Shown piece after piece: positions 13,298-19,915 of a DNA stretch of 42,393 bases. This DNA comes from Pseudolabrys sp. (GTDB lineage Bacteria > Pseudomonadota > Alphaproteobacteria > Rhizobiales > Xanthobacteraceae), in the NCBI GenBank assembly GCA_022843325.1, contig JALHNV010000025.1, positions 1 to 42,393 on the forward strand, given 5' to 3'. Each line of letters begins with the position of its first letter. Within the stretch, counting starts at the first letter, position 1. Position numbers and translations under genes: made by a program. Below the pieces are notes generated by a model, which saw nothing but the letters and a program-made list of their open reading frames with translations, did no database searches and was not told where the DNA came from.

Positions 13298-13831
13298 TCA
13301 GGCGCTCGTCGGCGCCTGCGCGTCGTCCTGTTTGAACAGGCCCACTTTGAGGTCGGCGGCCTTGTAGATCACGGTGCCATCGGCCGATAGCCAGCCGTCG
13401 GCAATGCCCAGCACCAGTTTGGAGCGCATCACACGCTTGAAATCGACGCCGTAGGTGACCTTCTTGACGTTCGGCAGCACCTGCCCGGAAAACTTCACCT
13501 CGCCCATGCCGAGCGCGCGGCCGCTGCCGGGGGCACCGAGCCAGCCGAGGAAAAAACCGACCATTTGCCACATCGCGTCCAGCCCCAGGCAGCCCGGCAT
13601 CACCGGATCGCCCTTGAAATGGCACAGGAAAAACCAGAGGTCCGGCTTCACATCGAGTTCCGCCCGCACCATGCCTTTGCCATGGGCCCCGCCGGTCTCG
13701 GAAATTTCGGTAATCCGGTCGAACATCAGCATCGGCGGCAACGGCAACTGGGCGTTGCCAGGCCCGAAAAGCTCGCCGCGGCCGCACGCCAAGAGGTCTT
13801 CATAGTCGAAACTGGATCGCCGATTGTCCAT
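13298..13831 (-). CDS. fabA: 3-hydroxydecanoyl-ACP dehydratase/isomerase FabA
   Basis: FabA dehydrates 3-hydroxydecanoyl-ACP and isomerises trans-2- to cis-3-decenoyl-ACP, starting unsaturated fatty acid synthesis. The 177-residue hot-dog-fold protein has [12 protein letters not shown] near the N-terminus. The active-site helix [22 protein letters not shown] gives His71 and Asp85, equivalent to the E. coli His70/Asp84 pair (numbered without Met). FSGQVLP follows. Size and motifs match FabA rather than FabZ. It is first in the minus-strand fabA-fabB-fabI operon and divergent from irr; the shared 219-base gap contains TGTTAC direct repeats that may regulate it. Confidence 0.96.
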   Translation of the reverse strand: MDNRRSSFDYEDLLACGRGELFGPGNAQLPLPPMLMFDRITEISETGGAHGKGMVRAELDVKPDLWFFLCHFKGDPVMPGCLGLDAMWQMVGFFLGWLGAPGSGRALGMGEVKFSGQVLPNVKKVTYGVDFKRVMRSKLVLGIADGWLSADGTVIYKAADLKVGLFKQDDAQAPTSA

Positions 13832-13879
13832 AAGTCTGAAATCCCCGCACGCGAACGTCTTGGTGGCTCAAAACAGGTC

Positions 13880-13896
13880 GTAACACACTGTAACAG
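13880..13896. promoter_or_regulatory. Direct repeat upstream of fabA
   Basis: Two copies of GTAACA (starting 13880 and 13890, ten bases apart, one helical turn) lie 49-65 bases before the fabA start. They read TGTTAC..TGTTAC on the fabA strand. Same-face spacing suggests a regulator or activator site. No known alphaproteobacterial fatty-acid regulator motif was recognised. Confidence 0.3.
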
Positions 13897-13965
13897 ACCG
13901 GCAAAGATAGGGCGTTCGCGCCGGATGAACTTCCCGCCGCCCGGCCCCGTGTAATTGCGAGGGAG

Positions 13966-13993
13966 TTGCATCTGCCGGTCCACTTCGTATATG
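13966..13993 (+). promoter_or_regulatory. Probable irr promoter
   Basis: TTGCAT (13966-13971) and TATATG (13988-13993) are separated by 16 bases and lie about 57 bases before the irr start, in an otherwise GC-rich gap. The elements fit a sigma-70 type promoter. No clear iron-control element was seen; ATTTGCAACATA on the reverse strand overlaps the -10 and might be a regulator site. Confidence 0.4.
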
Positions 13994-14050
13994 TTGCAAA
14001 TGAAACGGATTTACCTCGGTCCCTGGGGGACTGTGTTTTAGGGCGTAGTG

Positions 14051-14545
14051 ATGACCGAAACGCGGACCATGATGATGCCGATCAGCAAGGCCGATGCGGC
14101 CCACGCCGCGGATCGCAAGGACTTGACCGGTTGCCCGTGGCACGACGTCAAGTCGATGTTGCGCGACGTTGGCCTGCGTCCGACCCGTCAGCGCATGGCG
14201 CTGGGCTGGATCTTGTTCGGCAAAGGCGACCGCCATCTGACCGCCGAAGCGCTTTACGAAGAAGCCACCCGCGCCAAGGTGCCGGTGTCGCTGGCCACCA
14301 TCTACAACACGCTGCATCAGTTCACCGAAGTCGGTCTTCTGCGCCAGGTCGCGGTCGATGGTTCGAAGGCCTATTTCGACACCAATGCGAGCTCGCATCA
14401 CCACTTCTTTGTCGAGGGTGAGGACGCGCTGCTCGACATTCCCGGCGCCGACGTGATCGTCGGCAAGACCCCGAGCCCGCCGGAAGGCTTTGAGATCGCG
14501 CGGGTCGATGTCGTGGTGCGGCTGCGCCGCAAGACCAAGGCTTAA
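14051..14545 (+). CDS. irr: Iron response regulator Irr (Fur superfamily)
   Basis: Irr is the rhizobial Fur-family protein that senses iron through the state of heme synthesis and controls iron and heme genes. In Bradyrhizobium it is degraded when it binds heme. The 164-residue product has the heme regulatory motif GCPWHD near residue 28, then a Fur-type winged helix (LRPTRQRMALGWILF ... VSLATIYNTLHQFTEVGLL) and the dimerisation domain. That domain carries a His cluster (SSHHHFFVEG), the second heme site in B. japonicum Irr. Both heme sites are present, so heme-triggered degradation is plausible here, unlike in Irr proteins lacking the GCPWH motif. ATG 14051 is chosen over the preceding GTG. 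Divergent from fabA. Confidence 0.94.
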   Translation: MTETRTMMMPISKADAAHAADRKDLTGCPWHDVKSMLRDVGLRPTRQRMALGWILFGKGDRHLTAEALYEEATRAKVPVSLATIYNTLHQFTEVGLLRQVAVDGSKAYFDTNASSHHHFFVEGEDALLDIPGADVIVGKTPSPPEGFEIARVDVVVRLRRKTKA

Positions 14546-14557
14546 GCCTCCTAAAGG

Positions 14558-15115
14558 CTAATCCACTTTCTCGTTCGGATAGGCGCCCCAGAGGCGCTCC
14601 TGCTGGATCCAGCCGTCGAAATTCCGGCCGCTGAACGAGCACCATTGGCCATTGCAGGACTTCAGCGTTCCCAGCACACCGGATTGCAGTTGGGCGACCA
14701 CGGACGACTCAACGTCCGCATTCCGGTAGAGCGGCACCAGATCGCTTTTCAGCGAGGGCACCACCACGGCGGTTCGCCTGCCCGACAGCAGCGAGTGATA
14801 GACCCAGCCTTCCGCGCCTTCCCAGTCGCGGATTCGCCGCCAGTTCTCGAATTCGGCGGTTACTTCGACCGGCATGCTGGCGCGGGTGTAGACCCAGCGG
14901 ACGTGCTGGTCCTTGTTGGGACCGGCCCGCACATTGACCCGGTCGGGTTTTAGGCTGACGAAACGGGGCACCGGCAAGCCGCTGACCGCGCCGGCGGCCA
15001 GCTCGCCTGCCGCATAGGCGGCATCCGGTACGGTCATCGCCAGCACGGCGGCGGCCAGCGCCATGCGCCCGGCCCGGGCGCAGGCGGTCCCAAAGCTTTG
15101 TGTTGTCACTGCCAT
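14558..15115 (-). CDS. Exported SH3-domain protein
   Basis: This is a 185-residue exported protein with a signal-like N-terminus (RAGRMALAAAVLAMTVPDAAYA) followed by two bacterial SH3-like repeats. The first is about residues 52-118 (SLKPDRVNVRAGPNKDQHVR ... AEGWVYHSLLSG) and the second about 122-178 (VPLYRNADVESSVVAQL ... FDGWIQQERLWG). Such proteins are periplasmic and presumed to bind peptidoglycan or peptide; no enzyme motif is seen. The open frame continues far upstream, but that part overlaps the divergent dehydrogenase gene, so ATG 15115 with the signal peptide is the sensible start. It converges on irr with only 12 bases between the stops. Confidence 0.85.
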   Translation of the reverse strand: MAVTTQSFGTACARAGRMALAAAVLAMTVPDAAYAAGELAAGAVSGLPVPRFVSLKPDRVNVRAGPNKDQHVRWVYTRASMPVEVTAEFENWRRIRDWEGAEGWVYHSLLSGRRTAVVVPSLKSDLVPLYRNADVESSVVAQLQSGVLGTLKSCNGQWCSFSGRNFDGWIQQERLWGAYPNEKVD

Positions 15116-15233
15116 CTGGTAGGAAAATGTATGGATTTTTGACCCTGTCCACGCCGGATTCGCAGTGTGGGCGAGCGCGGTTAAAGAGACCTGAATAGGC
15201 GCGCCGGGATTGCAGCCGGAGTGTCGCGGGGCA

Positions 15234-16241
15234 ATGGAAATGCCGAAAACCAAGAAGCCAGTCGTCATCGTTACGCGCAAGCTGCCGGACAGCATCGAGT
15301 TGCGGATGCGGGAACTTTTTGACGCCCGCCTCAACGCTGACGACAAGCCGATGACCCAGACGCAACTGGCCGAGGCGGTGAAAACCGCCGACGTGCTGGT
15401 GCCCACCGTCACCGACCGGATCGACAATGCCGTGCTCAGCAAGGCCGGGGACCAGCTCCGCCTGATCGCCAATTTCGGCAACGGCGTCGACAACATCGAC
15501 GTCGCCTCGGCGGTCCAGCGCGGCATCACCGTGACCAACACCCCGGGCGTGCTGACCGAAGATACCGCCGACATGACCATGGCGCTGATCCTGGCGGTGC
15601 CGCGCCGACTGGTTGAAGGCTCCGCGGTGCTGACCTCGGACCAGGACTGGACCGGCTGGTCGCCGACCTGGATGCTCGGCCATCGCATCTGGGGCAAGCG
15701 TCTCGGTATCATCGGCATGGGCCGGATCGGCCAGGCGGTGGCGCGGCGCGCCCGCGCCTTCGGCCTGCAGATTCATTATCACAACCGCCGCAAGGTGGCG
15801 CCGAAGATCGAGGAAGAACTCGATGCGACCTACTGGGAGAGTCTCGACCAGATGCTCGCCCGCATGGACATCGTGTCGGTCAACTGCCCGCACACGCCGG
15901 CGACCTATCATCTGTTATCGGCGCGGCGGCTGAAGCTGCTCCGGCCGGAGAGCTATATCGTCAACACCGCGCGCGGCGAGGTGATCGACGAAAACGCGCT
16001 GGCGCGGCTGCTCGACGCCGGCGCCATTGCCGGCGCCGGGCTCGACGTGTTCGAGCACGAACCGGCGGTCAATCCGAAACTGGTGAAGCTCGCCAAAGCC
16101 GGCAAGGTGGTGCTCCTGCCGCACATGGGCTCGGCCACCATGGAAGGCCGTATCGACATGGGCGAGAAGGTCATCATCAACATCAAGACCTTCATGGACG
16201 GCCACCGGCCGCCCGATCGCGTGCTGCCGTCGATGCTGTAG
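15234..16241 (+). CDS. D-isomer specific 2-hydroxyacid dehydrogenase (glyoxylate reductase-like)
   Basis: This enzyme reduces a 2-oxoacid to a D-2-hydroxyacid with NAD(P)H. The 335-residue protein has the formate/glycerate dehydrogenase layout. Its elements are NFGNGVDNID, Rossmann motif GIIGMGRIGQAVARRA, the catalytic Arg in NTARGEVIDENAL, the Glu in LDVFEHEP, and the catalytic His in LPHMGSAT. The insertion DWTGWSPTWMLGHRIWGKRLG resembles the glyoxylate/hydroxypyruvate reductase branch, so that substrate is likely but not proven. ATG 15234 is chosen over an in-frame TTG at 15210; ATG 15240 is also possible. It is divergent from the SH3 gene and ends 5 bases from the convergent transglutaminase gene. 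Confidence 0.88.
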   Translation: MEMPKTKKPVVIVTRKLPDSIELRMRELFDARLNADDKPMTQTQLAEAVKTADVLVPTVTDRIDNAVLSKAGDQLRLIANFGNGVDNIDVASAVQRGITVTNTPGVLTEDTADMTMALILAVPRRLVEGSAVLTSDQDWTGWSPTWMLGHRIWGKRLGIIGMGRIGQAVARRARAFGLQIHYHNRRKVAPKIEEELDATYWESLDQMLARMDIVSVNCPHTPATYHLLSARRLKLLRPESYIVNTARGEVIDENALARLLDAGAIAGAGLDVFEHEPAVNPKLVKLAKAGKVVLLPHMGSATMEGRIDMGEKVIINIKTFMDGHRPPDRVLPSML

Positions 16242-16246
16242 CGTCG

Positions 16247-17077
16247 TTACGCCGTTGCGCGCGCGTCGGTTTCGACCACTTCGTCGGTAAACACCTTGAA
16301 GTTATCCAGCCGGCCCGAGCCGAACGACGTGACGATCGCCACGTCGGTCGCGTCACGGCCGCGCGCCATCAGGATGCGGCCGATTCGCGGAATATTGTTT
16401 CGCGGGTCGAAGGTGTACCAGCGGCCGCCGAGATAGGCCTCGAACCAGGCGGCGAAATCGCCCGGCGGATACGGCGGCGGCATGCCGATGTCGCCGAGAT
16501 AGCCGGTGCAGTAGCGCGCCGGGATATTCATGGCGCGGCACAACGTGATGGCGAGGTGCGCGTAGTCGCGACACACGCCCTTCTTCTTGTTGTGCACTTC
16601 GAAGGCCGACATGGTCGGGTCGGCATCCTGGTAACCGAACGTGATGTGGTTATGGGCGTAGTCGCAGATCGCCTGCACCAGCGGCCAGCCCTTCGGATGA
16701 TCGCCGAACATCGACCAGGCGGTGTTGGACATCCGGTCGGTCTCGCAGTAACGGCTGCCGAGCAGATAGACGAGCGTGTCGACCGGCAGGTCTTTCAGCG
16801 CGTGCTGCTCGGCATCCGGCACCACCGGATCGGGTTCGCCGCTGTCCTGGACGATGAAGTCGGTCGACATCTTCAGCCGGCCCTTCGGCGCGGTGATGAC
16901 GTGGCAGAAATTGCCGAAATTATCGTGATAGGTGTTCGCCGGCAGCGGCGGATCGAACTTGACGCGATCCCAGCTCAACAAATCCGGCGTGCGCGACGGA
17001 TGGACGCTCAGTTGCAGGATCATCGGCGTCGGCTGCGGACAGTCGTACACGATTTCGTAGCCGGCCCTGATTTTCAT
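16247..17077 (-). CDS. Transglutaminase-like protein with AAW at the catalytic His position
   Basis: This 276-residue protein combines a transglutaminase-like N-terminal beta domain with the papain-like transglutaminase core. The nucleophile is visible in GVCRDYAHLA (codon near 16573), and the third catalytic residue in YTFDPRNN. Where related enzymes have His-Ala-Trp, this one reads Ala-Ala-Trp (DFAAWFEAYLGG, Ala codon 16451-16453), so the usual triad His appears missing. It may be a substrate-binding or inactive relative, or use another base. GRILMARGRDATDVAIVTSFG near the end is a block I associate with rhizobial members of this family. ATG 17077 (MKIRAGYEIVYD) begins the domain; upstream codons do not belong to it. 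The downstream paralogue at 17177-18055 keeps HAW. Confidence 0.8.
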   Translation of the reverse strand: MKIRAGYEIVYDCPQPTPMILQLSVHPSRTPDLLSWDRVKFDPPLPANTYHDNFGNFCHVITAPKGRLKMSTDFIVQDSGEPDPVVPDAEQHALKDLPVDTLVYLLGSRYCETDRMSNTAWSMFGDHPKGWPLVQAICDYAHNHITFGYQDADPTMSAFEVHNKKKGVCRDYAHLAITLCRAMNIPARYCTGYLGDIGMPPPYPPGDFAAWFEAYLGGRWYTFDPRNNIPRIGRILMARGRDATDVAIVTSFGSGRLDNFKVFTDEVVETDARATA

Positions 17078-17176
17078 GCGACAAATTCCCATCCGCCCGC
17101 ACAGCGGCGCCGTGCAGGACAGGATGCTAAGCCCGGAAAACCGCCAAAGTTCCAATAAATCGCGCAGCCGGACTGC

Positions 17177-18055
17177 CTAATCGGTAGCCGCTTCAACGGC
17201 GCGGACTTTCACCGCCACCTGCATAGCCAGATGGTCGGACGCCTTGCCGATCCAGCTGCCTTGCAACGGGATCGCCTCGCGCGGGTCTTGCACCACAGCG
17301 ACACGAACCAAGTTGCGGTTGCCGACCAAGCCGCTCGAGGCGTCAAAATCGACCCATCCCGGACCGGGCAGATAGGCCTGACCCCAGGCATGGGTATTGC
17401 CGCCGGTGAGGTCCTCGCTGGTGTCATCGGCCAGATGCAGGTAGCCCGACACGAAACGCGCGGCGATGCCGAGCGAGCGCAGACCGGCGATCATCAGCAT
17501 CGCCACATCGCGGCAGCTGCCGCTCGCCAGCGTCAGCGTTTCGACCGGGTCCTGAATGCCTTTTTCATGGCGGGCGCCATGCTTGAAGTGCCGCTTGATC
17601 GACTGGGTCATGTTGACCAGCAGATCGCTGGTCTTGGCTTTGCCCTCGTCATCCAGGAACCCCGCCGCCCAGCGGGCGACCGCCGGGTCGTCCGACACCG
17701 GCGTCAGATACGGCGCGAGCCGGGCGCGGTCGCTGGTGGCATAGGCAAACGGATAGGTGCCGGCGAATTCCTCGATTGTCCCGGCGTTGAACTCCGCCGG
17801 GGCGTGATCGAGACGAATTGTGCTTTCAAACCGCAGTTCGCAGGCACGCCCGGCAAACCGGGCTGTGGCCACATGATTGCCGAAGCCATCACGTTCCCAC
17901 GACAACTGGGTCGGCTCGGGCGTGATCCTGATGTCCGACTCCAGCACCGTCTGGTCCTTGTCATCGCGCGGCCGCAGCATCATGCGGTGTTCGCCGAAAG
18001 CGACCGGTTGTTTGTAGTGATAGGTGGTGACGTGCCTGACGGTCAGGATCGGCAT
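17177..18055 (-). CDS. Transglutaminase-family protein with intact Cys-His-Asp triad
   Basis: This 292-residue protein has a transglutaminase N-terminal domain (LTVRHVTTYHYKQPVAFGEHRMMLRPR, then RDGFGNHVATARF) and a core transglutaminase/protease-like domain. The triad residues all appear: Cys in GSCRDVAMLMIAGLR, His in GNTHAWGQAYLPG, Asp in WVDFDASSG. No signal peptide is seen, so it should act in the cytoplasm. In many proteobacteria such proteins accompany an alpha-E protein and a circularly permuted ATP-grasp; neither is present here. It lies 99 bases upstream of a second transglutaminase-like gene on the same strand. It is divergent from the N-formylglutamate amidohydrolase-like gene, with a palindrome in the shared promoter region. 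Confidence 0.85.
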   Translation of the reverse strand: MPILTVRHVTTYHYKQPVAFGEHRMMLRPRDDKDQTVLESDIRITPEPTQLSWERDGFGNHVATARFAGRACELRFESTIRLDHAPAEFNAGTIEEFAGTYPFAYATSDRARLAPYLTPVSDDPAVARWAAGFLDDEGKAKTSDLLVNMTQSIKRHFKHGARHEKGIQDPVETLTLASGSCRDVAMLMIAGLRSLGIAARFVSGYLHLADDTSEDLTGGNTHAWGQAYLPGPGWVDFDASSGLVGNRNLVRVAVVQDPREAIPLQGSWIGKASDHLAMQVAVKVRAVEAATD

Positions 18056-18095
18056 TCTGTATCCAGGATAGCGACAACCCCCTACTAATATGCAT

Positions 18096-18110
18096 TTTAT
18101 GGTCCATAAA
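18096..18110. promoter_or_regulatory. 15-bp palindrome in divergent promoter region
   Basis: TTTATGG-T-CCATAAA is a perfect inverted repeat with seven-base arms, placed between the divergent transglutaminase (start 18055) and N-formylglutamate amidohydrolase-like (start 18167) genes. It sits in an AT-rich island of an otherwise GC-rich region and about 57 bases before the plus-strand start, a position suited to an operator controlling both genes. No cognate regulator gene adjoins it. Confidence 0.5.
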
Positions 18111-18166
18111 CAGCGGTTAGTGGTGTTATACCGTTGTTTCGTGCACGAATTCGACCGAAGGACCCG

Positions 18167-18973
18167 ATGAACACGCTATTGGCGGCCGATGAACCCCGCC
18201 CCGTCACGATTCACAACGAACGAGGCCGCTCGCCCTTCCTGATCGTCGCCGACCACGCGGCCAACAGGGTGCCTCGCGCGCTGCGCGACCTTGGCGTCTC
18301 CGAAGCCGAACGCCAGCGCCACATCGGCTGGGACATCGGCATTGCCGGTGTGTGCCGCGCGCTCGCCGACAGCCTGGATGCCACCCTGATCCAGCAGAAT
18401 TATTCGCGTCTCGTGATCGACTGCAATCGCCCTCCGGTGTCACCCACATCGATGCCCGAGATCAGCGAGCTCACGCCTGTGCCAGGTAACATCGGCCTGT
18501 CTGATGCCGACAGGCAGGCGCGGATCCAAAGCATCTTCCGGCCCTATCACGACGCCATCGAAGCCGAGCTGGAGCGCCGTAAGGAGGCGCAACGTCCGAC
18601 AGCGCTGATCGCGATGCACAGCTTCACGCCGGTCTATAAAGGCGTGGCGCGGCCGTGGCAGGCCGGCGTGCTGTACAATCGCGATCCGCGCTTCGCGCAT
18701 CTGTTGATGGCACTGCTGAAGCAGGAAACAGGCCTCACCGTCGGCGACAACGAACCGTACAGCGTCACCGACGATTCCGATTACACCATCCCGGTGCATG
18801 GCGAGCGGCGCGGCCTGCACCACACCGCGGTTGAAATCCGGCAGGACCTGATCGCCGACGAAAAAGGCCAAAAGGCATGGGGCGCGATCATGGCGCGGCT
18901 GCTGCCGACCGCCTACGGCCAGTTGCTCGAAGCCGACGCGCGCAAAGCTAGCGGTCGCCGCGCAGGTCCTTGA
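18167..18973 (+). CDS. N-formylglutamate amidohydrolase family protein
   Basis: This 268-residue protein belongs to the N-formylglutamate amidohydrolase (FGase) family, zinc-dependent hydrolases that include HutG-type deformylases. Visible family features are the LIVADHAANRVPR segment (metal-site His), RHIGWDIGIAGVCRALAD, NYSRLVIDCNRPP, the second His in IAMHSFTPVYKG, and the VEIRQDLI strand. The true substrate is uncertain because no other hut gene is nearby. ATG 18167 has GAAGGACCCG upstream; an earlier in-frame TTG at 18134 is less likely. Its 3' end overlaps the convergent MoeB-like gene by 26 bases. Confidence 0.82.
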   Translation: MNTLLAADEPRPVTIHNERGRSPFLIVADHAANRVPRALRDLGVSEAERQRHIGWDIGIAGVCRALADSLDATLIQQNYSRLVIDCNRPPVSPTSMPEISELTPVPGNIGLSDADRQARIQSIFRPYHDAIEAELERRKEAQRPTALIAMHSFTPVYKGVARPWQAGVLYNRDPRFAHLLMALLKQETGLTVGDNEPYSVTDDSDYTIPVHGERRGLHHTAVEIRQDLIADEKGQKAWGAIMARLLPTAYGQLLEADARKASGRRAGP

Positions 18974-19748
18974 TCGTGGGCCGCTCGCCGCTGAGTGGAT
19001 TGTCCTTGTCCCAGGCGTAATCCAGCGTCTCGAACCGCATCGAGCGCGCATCGACCATCAGCAGGCGCCCGACCAGGCCCTCCCCGAAGCCGACGATTTC
19101 GCGGATCACCTCCAGCGCCATCATCGAACCGAGAATGCCGGGCAATGCGCCGAGAATGCCGGCCTCCGCGCAGGCCGGCACGGTGCCGGGCGGTGGCGGC
19201 TCGGGAAACAGACAGCGGTAGGTCGGGTTGCGTGTGCCATCGGCGCGGGTCTCGTGCGGCCGCAACGTCGTCAGGGTGCCATCGAAGGTGCCGACCGCCC
19301 CGGTGACCAGCGGCTTCTTCGCAAGATAACAGGCGTCCGACACCAGATAGCGCGTGGCGAAGTTGTCGGAGCCGTCGGCGATGATGTCGTATTGCGCAAA
19401 GAGATCGAGCGCGTTGTCCGCTTCGAGACGCGCCATGTGCGTCTCGATCCTGACGTGCGGATTGAGCCGCGCGATCGCGGTCTCGGCGCCATCGACCTTG
19501 CGGCTGCCAATATCCTCGGTGGCGAAGATCACCTGCCGCTGCAAATTCGATAGCGAGACGGTGTCGTCGTCGATGACGCCGAGCGTGCCGACGCCGGCGG
19601 CGGCCAGGTACAAAAGCACCGGCGCACCGAGGCCGCCGGCGCCGATCACCAGCACCCGCGCCGCCTTGAGTTTGGTCTGGCCGGGGCCACCGACCTCGCG
19701 CAGGACGATGTGGCGCGCATAGCGTTCGAGTTCGGCGGCATCGAGCAT
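18948..19748 (-). CDS. MoeB/ThiF-family E1-like adenylyltransferase lacking the zinc cysteines
   Basis: Proteins of this family adenylate the C-terminal Gly-Gly of ubiquitin-like sulfur carriers (MoaD, ThiS). The 266-residue protein has the E1 start RYARHIVLREVGGPGQ, nucleotide-binding VLVIGAGGLGAPVLLYLAAAG, DDDTVSLSNLQRQ with the adenylation Arg, the DGSDNFATRYLVSDAC loop, and PACAEAGILGALPGI. The structural zinc site of E. coli MoeB (two CxxC pairs) is not conserved. The first pair reads PTYRC (one Cys replaced by Thr), and the C-terminal pair is replaced by KDNPLSGERP. There is also no rhodanese domain. The substrate could be MoaD or another carrier; no moa or thi gene is adjacent. Confidence 0.85.
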   Translation of the reverse strand: MLDAAELERYARHIVLREVGGPGQTKLKAARVLVIGAGGLGAPVLLYLAAAGVGTLGVIDDDTVSLSNLQRQVIFATEDIGSRKVDGAETAIARLNPHVRIETHMARLEADNALDLFAQYDIIADGSDNFATRYLVSDACYLAKKPLVTGAVGTFDGTLTTLRPHETRADGTRNPTYRCLFPEPPPPGTVPACAEAGILGALPGILGSMMALEVIREIVGFGEGLVGRLLMVDARSMRFETLDYAWDKDNPLSGERPTIKDLRGDR

Positions 19749-19915
19749 GCATTGACCCTAGCGCAGGAAGCAGGACGGGGAAACCGGGTTTCAGGCCGAG
19801 ATCGCGTGACAAAACAATGGCTTTGCCTAGCTGTCGCGCGCAGCGCCGGCACCTTGCGTGCCCTCCGTGATGGGCTAAGGTGAAGCGGCTGCATGGTTAG
19901 GATCGCGTAAAAGCA

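Noticed and set aside
14558..15718. Extended version of the SH3 protein (386 codons)
   Set aside because: The extra N-terminal part is antisense to the hydroxyacid dehydrogenase, while the signal peptide begins at 15115.
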